38,267 nucleotides of DNA from Bacillota bacterium (GTDB lineage: Bacteria > Bacillota > Limnochordia > Darwinibacteriales > JAAYFS01), in assembly GCA_012728115.1 (NCBI GenBank), contig JAAYFS010000028.1, forward strand, positions 1 to 38,267, read 5' to 3'. The number at the start of each line of letters is the position of its first letter. Positions within the stretch are counted from its first letter, which is position 1. This document shows positions 1-8,124 of this stretch, one piece after another. The notes beneath the pieces are model-generated. The model was not told the origin of the DNA. It made no database searches and saw only the letters and a program-made list of their open reading frames with translations. Position numbers and translations under genes: made by a program.

Positions 1-110
1 TGACAAAGGCGAAGGGGATCCACCTGTTCCCATCTCGAACACAGAAGTTAAGCCCTTCAGCGGTGATGGTACTGCTACATCTCGTAGTGGGAGAGTAACT
101 CGTTGCCAGG
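1..110 (+). rRNA. rrf: 5S ribosomal RNA, 5' end cut off by the window edge
   Basis: The sequence shows the 5S signature: the block around positions 28-55 (cccatctcgaacacagaagt) and the 3' terminal stem strand gttgccagg at about 102-110. The complementary 5' strand is missing, so roughly the first 5-10 bases lie outside the window. The upstream 23S and 16S genes are presumably just beyond the left edge. Confidence 0.93.
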
Positions 111-125
111 AATTTTTTTGTGCTT

Positions 126-174
126 AAAACACCTTACCTAATTGAGTTTGACTCAGTTAAGTAAGGTGTTTTTT
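126..174. terminator. Bidirectional terminator between 5S rRNA and the histidine kinase gene
   Basis: Inverted repeat: AAAACACCTTAC (126-137) pairs with GTAAGGTGTTTT (161-172), followed by a T-run on the plus strand and an A-run upstream that is a T-run on the minus strand. It lies between two converging transcripts, the rRNA operon and the kinase gene, and can serve both. Confidence 0.85.
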
Positions 175-192
175 ACATTCGTAAGTTCAGTT

Positions 193-1581
193 TCATAAAG
201 GTATTTCGATTACAAGTGAAGTTCCTTTATTTATCTCACTTTCTAAGTATAAATTGCCATTATGCTTATCCTTAATAATTTTTTTGGTGATTGCGAGTCC
301 TAAGCCTGTTCCAGTCTCCTTAGTTGTAAAAAATGGTGTTCCAACGTGGGGAAGTAGATGACGTGGAATGCCTTTGCCATGGTCAGTAATTTTGATATAA
401 AACTTTTCGTCTTCTTGCCACGAAGTAACAATTAACTTTCCATTTTCTGTTGAAGCCTGGATCGCATTTTTTAGAATGTTAATTAATGCCTGGCGGAATA
501 ACTGTGGATATAATTGAACTTTATAGGATTCGGGCGATAAATAGATCTCAAGATCAATGTTTTTTAATTGAAGTTCGCCTTGAATTAAGTCGATAACTTC
601 TTTAATTAAGTCGTTTGGATCTTGCAAATCAAAATCTTCATTTCCTGCGCATACGGAACTAATTCCACTAAGAAAGAAATTTAAATTATCGATTTCTTTA
701 ATAATCCGCAGAAAAGAATCGTTCTTTTTTTCGGAATCCGTTAGCAAGGTGCCCATCTGCGCTAGAGCTCTCATTGCCGTTAATGGGTTTTTGATCTCGT
801 GAACAGTCACAGAAGCGATTTCACTAAAACAGCCAAAAATATCATCGCTGAGACTAGTGGCAAAACGATCGTCAGAAACGTCTTCATAACATGCAATTAC
901 TCCAAAAAATTCATTATTCGAATCGTGGAATCGGCGAATGTTAACTCGCTTTTTTGCACCTCCAAAAGAATAAATTTTGTCTATAATTTCCTCGTCAGTC
1001 TCCAAAACCTTTATTATTTCGCTTATGTAATTTCCGTTATTGTCAAATTTTTTTCCATTGTAGAGAGTAGATACATAATCTTTCCCTTCAAACGAGTCAG
1101 GTAAGGAGTTACAAAGTAGTATTCTTCCATCTGCACCTATAATAGTTACGACAGTATTCATTGTTGTTAACGCTGTTTTATATATCGAAAGTACCTTTTT
1201 TAGGGATGTTATTAGAAGAGTTTGTTCGGTAATATCCTCTATGGTGAACATTAGCACGTTGTCGTTTGCTCGGTCGCAATAAATTGGATGAATAGCAAAG
1301 GAAATTGTCTTTTCTACGCCGCTGGTCAAGGTTAGAGTTGTCGTGTCTTTGATAGAAAAATAGTCACAATTTAGGGCTAGAAGAGGTTTCCATGTAATAT
1401 CTAACAGAAGGTCTGCAAGCAACGATTTTAAAGGTCTTCCGATAACTTTGGACCTGTCAGTCTCAAAAATAGCTGCAAAATTATCATTCGCATCCACTAT
1501 GTGACTGTTCCTGTCAACAAGTAAAATTCCGTAGGGCGAACTTTCAAGCAGCGATTCAAGGGTATCACCCATACAGGACAT
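193..1581 (-). CDS. PAS-domain sensor histidine kinase, orphan, sporulation-kinase-like
   Basis: A 462-residue kinase with no obvious transmembrane segment. A PAS domain covers about residues 8-120 (SPYGILLVDRN) and a second, weaker PAS-like segment about 130-235. The HisKA H-box is ASVTVHEIKNPLTAMRAL with phospho-acceptor His261. The ATPase domain has the N-box (LINILKNAIQAS), G1 (DHGKGIP) and G2 (TGTGLGLAI). The start at 1581 is preceded by AGGAGG seven bases upstream. No response regulator is adjacent. Cytosolic orphan PAS kinases that feed a Spo0F/Spo0A relay are typical of spore-formers, so a role in sporulation initiation is a reasonable inference but is not shown. The gene is convergent with the rRNA operon and divergent from gin. 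Confidence 0.9.
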   Translation of the reverse strand: MSCMGDTLESLLESSPYGILLVDRNSHIVDANDNFAAIFETDRSKVIGRPLKSLLADLLLDITWKPLLALNCDYFSIKDTTTLTLTSGVEKTISFAIHPIYCDRANDNVLMFTIEDITEQTLLITSLKKVLSIYKTALTTMNTVVTIIGADGRILLCNSLPDSFEGKDYVSTLYNGKKFDNNGNYISEIIKVLETDEEIIDKIYSFGGAKKRVNIRRFHDSNNEFFGVIACYEDVSDDRFATSLSDDIFGCFSEIASVTVHEIKNPLTAMRALAQMGTLLTDSEKKNDSFLRIIKEIDNLNFFLSGISSVCAGNEDFDLQDPNDLIKEVIDLIQGELQLKNIDLEIYLSPESYKVQLYPQLFRQALINILKNAIQASTENGKLIVTSWQEDEKFYIKITDHGKGIPRHLLPHVGTPFFTTKETGTGLGLAITKKIIKDKHNGNLYLESEINKGTSLVIEIPL

Positions 1582-1608
1582 AGCTAAACCTCCTGATCGA
1601 ACAAATCG

Positions 1609-1651
1609 TTCGTCAATTTCGACTTATGTCTTCAAATGTGTAACTTCGACA
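1609..1651 (-). promoter_or_regulatory. Possible Spo0A boxes upstream of the histidine kinase
   Basis: Read on the minus strand: TGTCGAA (1651-1645), AGTCGAA (1624-1618, one mismatch) and TGACGAA (1615-1609), against the 0A-box consensus TGNCGAA. The last two are two bases apart, not the usual three. Single 7-mers occur by chance, so this is suggestive only. Confidence 0.35.
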
Positions 1652-1823
1652 AATTCACTAACATACCTTTTAAACTAGCTTGGGGTTTGTGGGTTTACAA
1701 AAAATTAACAATTTAATTCTTATTTTAGGGAGGATAAGCCTCCTTGGTTTTGAAATTTACTAGTTCAGGGATAGGACCAACACAAATTTGTAGTTTGGGA
1801 ATATCCTGTATTGGGGTGATCAA

Positions 1824-2012
1824 ATGCAGTGTGTAATTTGTAAGAACGAGGTTTCTGAGGGTATTTCAGTTTTGAATGAGACAATTTGTGTGGCCTGTGA
1901 AGAATCGATAACTCATTCGCATGTTGAAGATAAACAATATCAGGAATTAGTGGATCGGATAAAAGAACTCTGGTTTAGACAGTTGCGCCTTGAGAAGGAG
2001 TATGTTCTGTAA
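1824..2012 (+). CDS. gin: Gin/CsfB-type anti-sigma-G factor
   Basis: A 62-residue protein with a zinc-finger arrangement CVIC (residues 3-6) and CVAC (22-25), followed by a helical tail (ELVDRIKELWFRQLRLEKEYVL). Length, cysteine spacing and the position upstream of the Orn/Lys/Arg decarboxylase gene and tmk match csfB of Bacillus subtilis. Gin binds and inhibits sigma-G (and sigma-E) so that the late forespore programme does not start early or in the wrong compartment. The gene marks the organism as a spore-former. Its promoter would be expected to use sigma-F, but I could not find a convincing site. The next gene follows closely and may be translationally coupled. Confidence 0.88.
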   Translation: MQCVICKNEVSEGISVLNETICVACEESITHSHVEDKQYQELVDRIKELWFRQLRLEKEYVL

Positions 2013-2062
2013 CAAACAAGAAAGAGGCGATTCCAATCAAGCAAAGACAAAACCAAGCCCCT

Positions 2063-3484
2063 TTGTGGCAAGCATTAACTGATTATATGAAGGCAGAGAT
2101 TATTCCTTTTCATACTCCTGGGCATAAATTAGGTTCAGGAGTGTTTTCATCTCTTAAAGAAACTTTTGGTGACACTCTTTTCCGCTTAGATTCATCGGAT
2201 GAAGTAATGGATTTTGAAAGAAATAATAGTTTTGAACTGGTCCTCTCCGAGGCTGAGAAACTGGCTGCTGAGTTGTTTGGTGCAAATGATACGCTTTTTT
2301 TGGTAAATGGAACAACATCTGGTATCCACAGCATGCTAAAACCATTGCAAGGCAAGATAATTGTACCAAGGTTTTCCCATGTATCGGTATACACAGGATT
2401 AACATTTGCTGCTGTTGAGCCGATTTTTATGCCGACAGAATTTGATTTAACATGGATGATTCCAAAGCCACCTACCGTAGAAGAGTTCAATCGGCTCATC
2501 CTGGCAAAAAACCTTTCTACTAATGAAAACAAAAAAGAAACCATTTCTACCATCCTTACATATCCAACCTACTATGGTCAGATTCCCAATTTAAAACAGA
2601 TAAGTAATCTGACAATTTTTAATAACGGACTGATTTTAGTTGATGAAGCTCATGGTGGCCATTTCCATTTCTCAAAACTTTTGCCAGAATCAGCGATCGC
2701 CTTGGGTGCTGATTTTGTCGCCCAAAGCACCCATAAATATCTTGGTTCGTTAACGCAAACTTCGATGTTACATTGTAATAATAAGGATTGGACACCGGCA
2801 GTAAGAAAAACACTCCAGCATATTCAAACTACTAGCCCATCATTGATATTTCTTGCGATCCTAGATGAAACTCGTCGTCAACTTGCAATTCACGGTAACA
2901 GTCTTGTCGAGAAGGCAATTGAGTTAGCAGAAAGTGCGAGAGCTCGGCTTGAAAAGATACCTGGAGTTGAAGTGCTACACCGAGAAGCACAACATGATCC
3001 TACCAAACTTGTGATTAGTATGAAAAAGGTAGGATTGCGCGGGTTTGAGCTCGAAGATTTACTGAGAAAACAATATGGGATCCAGGTTGAGATGAGTGAT
3101 TATTTTTCAATCGTTGCTTTAATAACTATTGGAGATTCAGAACAATCGATTGACCGATTATTATTTGCAATCAAGGATATAGCGAATAAATACCGAACTC
3201 AAAATGAAGTTTGTTTAGACATTCTCACTTATCCAGAAATTTCCCCTGGAGTAATGACTCTTCGAGAGGCGTTTTATGCAGAAACCGAGTTAGTAGCACT
3301 TACGGAGTGTCAAAATCGGGTCAGTGCTGGATATCTTATACCATATCCGCCAGGGGTACCGCTTGTTATCCCAGGTGAGATTATTACCTCAGATGTTATC
3401 GAATGGCTTCACGTAGCAATAAAGTATGGTTGCGAGATTCGTGGCTTCAGTGAAGGAAAAATAGCGGTTATAAAGGACATTTAA
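2063..3484 (+). CDS. Orn/Lys/Arg decarboxylase-family protein (YaaO-like)
   Basis: A PLP-dependent fold type I enzyme of the Orn/Lys/Arg decarboxylase major domain family, 473 residues from the TTG at 2063. Visible marks are the N-terminal FHTPGHKLG, the substrate-side FLVNGTTSGIHSML, the PLP-contacting VDEAHGGHFHF, the Schiff-base lysine in QSTHKYLGS, and the C-terminal domain motif LIPYPPGVPLVIPGE. These proteins decarboxylate basic amino acids to polyamines; which substrate is used here cannot be read from sequence. TTG 2063 has no good ribosome-binding site. The frame is open back to 1994, and family members begin a few residues before the PLWQAL equivalent, so the true start is probably a rare ATT (2030) or ATC (2036) codon. 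Confidence 0.92.
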   Translation: MWQALTDYMKAEIIPFHTPGHKLGSGVFSSLKETFGDTLFRLDSSDEVMDFERNNSFELVLSEAEKLAAELFGANDTLFLVNGTTSGIHSMLKPLQGKIIVPRFSHVSVYTGLTFAAVEPIFMPTEFDLTWMIPKPPTVEEFNRLILAKNLSTNENKKETISTILTYPTYYGQIPNLKQISNLTIFNNGLILVDEAHGGHFHFSKLLPESAIALGADFVAQSTHKYLGSLTQTSMLHCNNKDWTPAVRKTLQHIQTTSPSLIFLAILDETRRQLAIHGNSLVEKAIELAESARARLEKIPGVEVLHREAQHDPTKLVISMKKVGLRGFELEDLLRKQYGIQVEMSDYFSIVALITIGDSEQSIDRLLFAIKDIANKYRTQNEVCLDILTYPEISPGVMTLREAFYAETELVALTECQNRVSAGYLIPYPPGVPLVIPGEIITSDVIEWLHVAIKYGCEIRGFSEGKIAVIKDI

Positions 3485-3529
3485 AGACTTTTAGCGAAGA
3501 ACTATGGTACTAAAATCAGGAGCGATAAC

Positions 3530-4147
3530 ATGCAAAAAGGTGTCTTTATTACGTTTGAAGGAATCGATGGTGTAGGTAAATCTACTCAGGCACGAATGTT
3601 AAAAGAAGCACTGATTGCAAAAGGTATTGAAGTGCTTTTAACATTTGAACCTGGAGCAACCAATATTGGACGAGCGATAAGGCAAGTGCTTTTGAATGTA
3701 GCGTCTAAAGAAATGGCTTATCAGACCGAGATACTGCTTTATGCGGCAGATCGGGCACAACACGTTAAAGAAGTGATTAAACCTACTTTAGAATTAGGAA
3801 TCACAGTGATTTCTGATCGCTATATAGATTCTTCGATTGCTTACCAAGGGTATGGTTTGGGTTGGGATAGACAATCTATAATCGAAATTAATGATTGGGC
3901 CAGTGGTGGTATTAAGCCTGATATTACATTCTGTCTCGATCTTGAGCCTCAAAAAGCGCTGTTGCGCACCAAAGGAGATCGAATTGAAAGTCGCACCTTG
4001 GAATATCACAATCGTGTTCGCCAAGGTTTCCAAGCTATCGCAGAACAGGAGCCAGAGCGTTTCCACTTGATACCAGCTACGGGTTCGGCGAACGCGATTC
4101 ATCAAAAAATTTTGGCTATTCTTGAAAAAAGGATGGGGTTAAAATGA
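3530..4147 (+). CDS. tmk: Thymidylate kinase
   Basis: A 205-residue dTMP kinase, making dTDP for DNA synthesis. The P-loop is FEGIDGVGKST (residues 8-18). The DR-Y motif is SDRYIDSSIAYQGYG, and the LID region is GDRIESRTLEYHNRVRQGF. The motif normally written REPGGT reads FEPGAT here, with the leading Arg and the second Gly both changed; the protein otherwise looks complete and of normal length. It overlaps the start of the darA gene by four bases (ATGA), so the two are translationally coupled. The tmk-yaaQ-yaaR-holB order is the standard Firmicute arrangement. Confidence 0.96.
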   Translation: MQKGVFITFEGIDGVGKSTQARMLKEALIAKGIEVLLTFEPGATNIGRAIRQVLLNVASKEMAYQTEILLYAADRAQHVKEVIKPTLELGITVISDRYIDSSIAYQGYGLGWDRQSIIEINDWASGGIKPDITFCLDLEPQKALLRTKGDRIESRTLEYHNRVRQGFQAIAEQEPERFHLIPATGSANAIHQKILAILEKRMGLK

Positions 4148-4383
4148 AATTAATGATGGCAATTGTACAAGATCAATGCGTTCCAACTTTGTTAGAACGT
4201 ATGACAAGCCATGGGTTTAGCGTAACCAAACTTGCTAGTACTGGTGGTTTCCTAAGAGAAGGAAACACTACGATAATATGCGGGATATCTGATGATCAAG
4301 TTGAAGGATTCTTAGAGATCGTGAAATCCACCTGCAATGCTACCATCTTTTCACTTGATGTTGAACGTTTTGAAAAAATTTAG
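4144..4383 (+). CDS. darA: Cyclic-di-AMP receptor DarA/PstA, short form lacking the long loop
   Basis: A 79-residue PII-like protein of the YaaQ/DarA/PstA family, which binds the second messenger c-di-AMP as a trimer. The ligand-binding stretch is well kept: FSVTKLASTGGFLREGNTTI (residues 25-44). Typical members are about 109 residues. Here the segment between the second helix (FLEIVKST) and the last strand (NATIFSLDVERFEKI) is about 30 residues shorter, which removes the extended loop before the final beta strand. Both ends and the fold core are present, so this looks like a natural short form and not a broken gene. It lies in the tmk-darA-yaaR-holB operon. Confidence 0.88.
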   Translation: MKLMMAIVQDQCVPTLLERMTSHGFSVTKLASTGGFLREGNTTIICGISDDQVEGFLEIVKSTCNATIFSLDVERFEKI

Positions 4384-4400
4384 TCGATGGGGGTCTTGCG

Positions 4401-4835
4401 GTGAGAATCGACGGAGTAAAGGATAGGCGACGAAATATCCAAAGAAGAACAACGTCAAGCAAGGCTGCAATCAGACAGCGTGAATTCCGTGATGTCTTCC
4501 ATGAGAAAACGACGGAGATAGATCTGGACATTGCTTTACAGGATGTCGATGAGTTAGCAAATAAACTAAGGCAGAGCCCAACATACATCAATCTAATGAA
4601 TTATAAACGGGCGGTAAAAAGCTGCCTTAAAATCCTGCTTTCTAGTTCCTATCATGTTACGGAAAATAGTTTCTATGACAGAATAGGTCGACGGAGGGTA
4701 TTTACGCTCGTCAAGGTTATTGATGAAAAGTTAGAAGAATTGAGTAAGGGTTTTTTGGAACGTGAAAGCAGAAATATCGATCTGGCTACTCGTCTTGATG
4801 AAATACGCGGGATGCTTCTTGATCTTTATTCTTGA
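4401..4835 (+). CDS. YaaR family protein (DUF327)
   Basis: A 144-residue, highly charged, mostly helical protein from a GTG start. It matches the YaaR/DUF327 family by its basic N-terminus, the stretch YINLMNYKRAVKSCLKILLSS and the C-terminal IDEKLEELSK...LDEIRGMLLDLYS, and by its invariant place between the c-di-AMP receptor and holB. The molecular function of this family is not established to my knowledge. The ribosome-binding site is weak, and translation may depend on coupling to darA, which ends 17 bases upstream. Confidence 0.85.
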   Translation: MRIDGVKDRRRNIQRRTTSSKAAIRQREFRDVFHEKTTEIDLDIALQDVDELANKLRQSPTYINLMNYKRAVKSCLKILLSSSYHVTENSFYDRIGRRRVFTLVKVIDEKLEELSKGFLERESRNIDLATRLDEIRGMLLDLYS

Positions 4836-4845
4836 GGTGAATTGA

Positions 4846-5823
4846 TTGTTACTAGATAAAATAGTTGGTCAAGATGTTGTAATAACGAGTTTGAAAAACT
4901 CATTGCGAGAGAATCGAATTCATCATGCGTATCTCTTTCATGGTGTTCGGGGAGTTGGCAAAGCGACTACCGCGAAATATTTTGCCCAATGCATTCTCTG
5001 TGACACTCAAGACGGTTGTGGAATGTGCAAAAATTGCATAGCTATTGCCAATGAGGGCAATCCAAATCTCCAGATTGTGGAGACAACGAGTTCTATCGGT
5101 ATTAATGAGATCCGTGAAATAAAGAAAAAAACCGCGATAAAACAGGGAGAACACACCATTTGGATTATTTTAGAAGCTGAGAGAATGACCATTCAAGCAG
5201 CGAATAGTTTGCTAAAAATTCTTGAGGAACCACCAGAAGGAAACATTTTCTTGCTAGTTACGGATAGCCCTAATAGATTGCTTCCGACAATTTTGTCACG
5301 TTGTGTAAGTGTGCCGTTTAAACGCCTACATGAACCCGAGCTGCTTGGTTTATTAAAAGCAATCATTCCGCAAGCAAAAGACGATAACGAAAAATGCATG
5401 GTAGTTGCGCGGATGGCTAATGGCTCAATTGGTGATGCAATTGAATTGTGGGATGGTCCAATTCTGCAAAGAAGGAATCTAGTAGTGGAGAAATTGCTTG
5501 AAGTTTCTAGGGCCCCGTTTGCAAGAGTTTTAGGATTCAGTATCGAATGGGAAGAAGACCGCGAAACTGTAATAACTGATCTCGCCATTATGCTAAAATG
5601 GTTTCGGGATATTCTAATTCTAAAGACGGATTCTGACTTGCCATTAAGTAATCCGGATTATGAGAATGAATTAAGGATATTAAGCGAAAAATATTCCCTT
5701 GAAAGTGTTATTGAATTAATTGAATTACTTGGGGAGTTAATTCCAGCCTTACGAGCGAACGCTCGTCCGCGGTTTATTTTAGGATACCTATTATTAAAGA
5801 TGAAAAAAGGGGTAATGCCATAA
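4846..5823 (+). CDS. holB: DNA polymerase III delta' subunit (clamp loader)
   Basis: A 325-residue AAA+ clamp-loader subunit, which helps load the beta clamp on DNA. The Walker A-like motif is GVRGVGKAT, followed by a zinc-binding cluster of cysteines (ILCDTQDGCGMCKNC), then SLLKILEEPPEGN, and the delta' signature LLPTILSRC with the SRC motif. The TTG start at 4846 is preceded by GAGGTGA six bases away. It lies 10 bases after yaaR and one base before ricT, so it belongs to the same operon. Confidence 0.94.
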   Translation: MLLDKIVGQDVVITSLKNSLRENRIHHAYLFHGVRGVGKATTAKYFAQCILCDTQDGCGMCKNCIAIANEGNPNLQIVETTSSIGINEIREIKKKTAIKQGEHTIWIILEAERMTIQAANSLLKILEEPPEGNIFLLVTDSPNRLLPTILSRCVSVPFKRLHEPELLGLLKAIIPQAKDDNEKCMVVARMANGSIGDAIELWDGPILQRRNLVVEKLLEVSRAPFARVLGFSIEWEEDRETVITDLAIMLKWFRDILILKTDSDLPLSNPDYENELRILSEKYSLESVIELIELLGELIPALRANARPRFILGYLLLKMKKGVMP

Positions 5824-5824
5824 A

Positions 5825-6583
5825 ATGGTAACAGTCGTGGGAGTACGATTTAAAAAAGCAGGAAAAGTATATTATTTCGATCCTAGTGATCTAGACATAG
5901 ATTTAGGTGATAAAGTAATTTTAGAAACCGCCAGGGGGTTAGAATTTGGCGAAGTGGTGGTTGGTCCGAAGCAAGTTAGTGAAGAAGAAGTGGTGCAACC
6001 ATTAAAACAAGTTGTAAGGATTGCAACCGAGGAAGATGAAGAGCATGTTAAGGAGAATATCGAGAAAGCTCAAATAGCAATGAAGATTGGGCTAGAAAAA
6101 ATTGAAAAACATGGATTGCCGATGAAGTTAATCGATGTTGAGTATACTTTTGATGACTCAAAACTTATTTTTTATTTCACAGCTGACGGCAGAATTGACT
6201 TTCGCGAGTTAGTAAAGGACTTGGCTAGTGTTTTTAAAACAAGAATAGAACTTCGTCAAATCGGTGTTAGAGATGAGGCCAAAATGCTCGGTGGGTTAGG
6301 ACCTTGCGGACGCACTCTATGTTGTTCAACTTTTCTCGGGGATTTTGAACCAGTATCGATCAAAATGGCGAAGGAGCAGAATCTATCGCTTAATCCAACG
6401 AAGATCTCTGGTATCTGTGGTAGACTAATGTGTTGTCTGAAATATGAATCAGAGCTTTATAAGGATAAACCTGCAGCTGTACTACCTAAATATGGTTCTA
6501 AAGACGATGATTTTTCGTATGTTCCTGATGAGGATGAAGTTGATTTAAAAGCGGTTGACGAGGACTCGATAGACGAAAATTAA
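5825..6583 (+). CDS. ricT: PSP1-domain protein RicT/YaaT
   Basis: A 252-residue PSP1-domain protein. In Bacillus, RicT forms a complex with RicA and RicF that carries Fe-S clusters, stimulates RNase Y-dependent mRNA maturation, and affects sporulation and competence. The PSP1 core is at about residues 60-150. The conserved cysteine clusters GPCGRTLCC and GICGRLMCCLKYE (about 160-205) are the expected cluster ligands. An acidic tail (DEDEVDLKAVDEDSIDEN) follows. It starts one base after the holB stop. Its last four bases overlap the end of the convergent murE-like gene. Confidence 0.94.
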   Translation: MVTVVGVRFKKAGKVYYFDPSDLDIDLGDKVILETARGLEFGEVVVGPKQVSEEEVVQPLKQVVRIATEEDEEHVKENIEKAQIAMKIGLEKIEKHGLPMKLIDVEYTFDDSKLIFYFTADGRIDFRELVKDLASVFKTRIELRQIGVRDEAKMLGGLGPCGRTLCCSTFLGDFEPVSIKMAKEQNLSLNPTKISGICGRLMCCLKYESELYKDKPAAVLPKYGSKDDDFSYVPDEDEVDLKAVDEDSIDEN

Positions 6584-8070
6584 TTACTAAAAACCACTTC
6601 GGATTGCGATTTGGTTTTTAACAGGGTTCCAAGGATTCGTTGAGCAGGATCCATCGTTTGGGCCCCGAGAAGGAGAATGAGATCGCCAGGCTTCGCTTCG
6701 GCGATCGCTGCTTCTAGTGCCCGATGAAGAGTCGGCTCGAAAGCGGTGGTAATGCCAGAATTTTTAAGTATGGAAAGCACAGCCTCTTTCTCTTGGACGT
6801 TCACTTTATCCTTTGGTGTTACCACATCGTCTGAACTAGTTAGCCATAAGAGAATTGGAAACGCTTTCTTACTTAGATTATTAACCAATGCTTTGCTGTT
6901 TTCTCGGTTAATTGCTACACCTCGATTTCCTCTAATGGAAAATACGATCAAGAGTCTTTTGGGTTTTAATTTTGCGATTGTCTGAATGGTTGAGGTTATT
7001 CCACCAGGATTATGCGCATAATCATCGATGATAGTAAATTCTTGTTTAAAAATCGTTTCCAGTCTTCTTCTGACTCCAGAAAAGGTTTTAACTCTTTCGA
7101 TAACGTTATCCTTTGAAATGCCAGAATATAGAGCAATGAGGGATGCTAAAGCCGCGTTGTAAAGATTATGTTTCCCCCATATCAATAGGTTGGACAACTC
7201 GATTTTATTCGGGAAAAGCGAATTTCTTCCTGTGATTAAAATACTATTCTGGTCTTTATAGGTAAGGATAAAGTCGCAGTTGGGACTTTGACCGATAGTA
7301 AATTTGTTGGGATGTTTAACCTGATGTAGTAATTCTAGTGCGAATTTATCATCGCCATTAAAAAAGGCGAAACCATCAGGCTTTACTTGTGAAAATATCG
7401 CTGCTTTGGTTTCGATGTAGTTTTCTAGCGAGTTGTGAAAATCCAAATGATCAGGACTAATATTGGTGATAGCTGCGATTTCAAACTGTAAACCGCTAGT
7501 TCGTTTTTGAGAAATTCCGTGTGAAGAAACCTCTAAAGCAACCCAGGAAACGTGCGCTTCCCTCATTTTTTGAAAATAATAGTGAAGTTTGGGGGCTTCA
7601 GGTGTTGTAAAGCTAGAGTAATCGAAGTCATTTGCGCCGATTTTTATATTTTGGCTACCAACTAGACCTGTGGGAATAGTTGGATTAAGAATGTGATGGA
7701 TTATATGGGTTGTAGTAGTTTTTCCGTTAGTGCCAGTAACTCCGATTAATTTTAATTTTTTTGCGGGATGTCCAAAAAATGCTGAAGAAAGTGTTGCAAG
7801 AGCCTTTTTGGAATCACTTACAACGATCTGTGGTAGGTCAACATCGACTTGTCGTTCGACAATTGCCATGCAGGCACCCCTAGTCTTGGCTTCAGCAAGG
7901 TAGTGATGGCCATCATTTTTTAATCCTTTGATCGCAATAAACAAGCTTGCGGGGACGATCTCAAAGGATTTATCGGTAACTCTAGAAATGCTCTGAGATA
8001 AAACAGGGCGGTTTTCCATTTGAGAGGGAATTGGGATATTGGCTGATTTTAGTAGCGAATAAAGTTGCAT
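6580..8070 (-). CDS. Divergent MurE-like Mur ligase
   Basis: A 496-residue Mur ligase with the three-domain MurE layout: an N-terminal UDP-binding domain, a central ATPase domain with VTGTNGKTTTTH (residues 111-122) and TTPEAPKLHYYF, and a C-terminal domain with DYAHNPGG. Typical MurE enzymes add diaminopimelate or lysine to UDP-MurNAc-L-Ala-D-Glu in the cytoplasm. This protein lacks the DNPR (or DNPA) amino-acid-recognition motif; the matching region reads TSSDDVVTPKDKV. The usual AGKGHE motif is replaced by LGAQTMDP. It is away from any cell-division gene cluster. It may be a paralogue with another acceptor, or the organism's own unusual MurE. It sits where Bacillus has yabA-yabB-yazA. Confidence 0.82.
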   Translation of the reverse strand: MQLYSLLKSANIPIPSQMENRPVLSQSISRVTDKSFEIVPASLFIAIKGLKNDGHHYLAEAKTRGACMAIVERQVDVDLPQIVVSDSKKALATLSSAFFGHPAKKLKLIGVTGTNGKTTTTHIIHHILNPTIPTGLVGSQNIKIGANDFDYSSFTTPEAPKLHYYFQKMREAHVSWVALEVSSHGISQKRTSGLQFEIAAITNISPDHLDFHNSLENYIETKAAIFSQVKPDGFAFFNGDDKFALELLHQVKHPNKFTIGQSPNCDFILTYKDQNSILITGRNSLFPNKIELSNLLIWGKHNLYNAALASLIALYSGISKDNVIERVKTFSGVRRRLETIFKQEFTIIDDYAHNPGGITSTIQTIAKLKPKRLLIVFSIRGNRGVAINRENSKALVNNLSKKAFPILLWLTSSDDVVTPKDKVNVQEKEAVLSILKNSGITTAFEPTLHRALEAAIAEAKPGDLILLLGAQTMDPAQRILGTLLKTKSQSEVVFSN

Positions 8071-8124
8071 TTGGTCACCTCTCTTTTTCCGTCCCCTTAA
8101 GTTTTTGCAGGAATGAGGTTTGCT

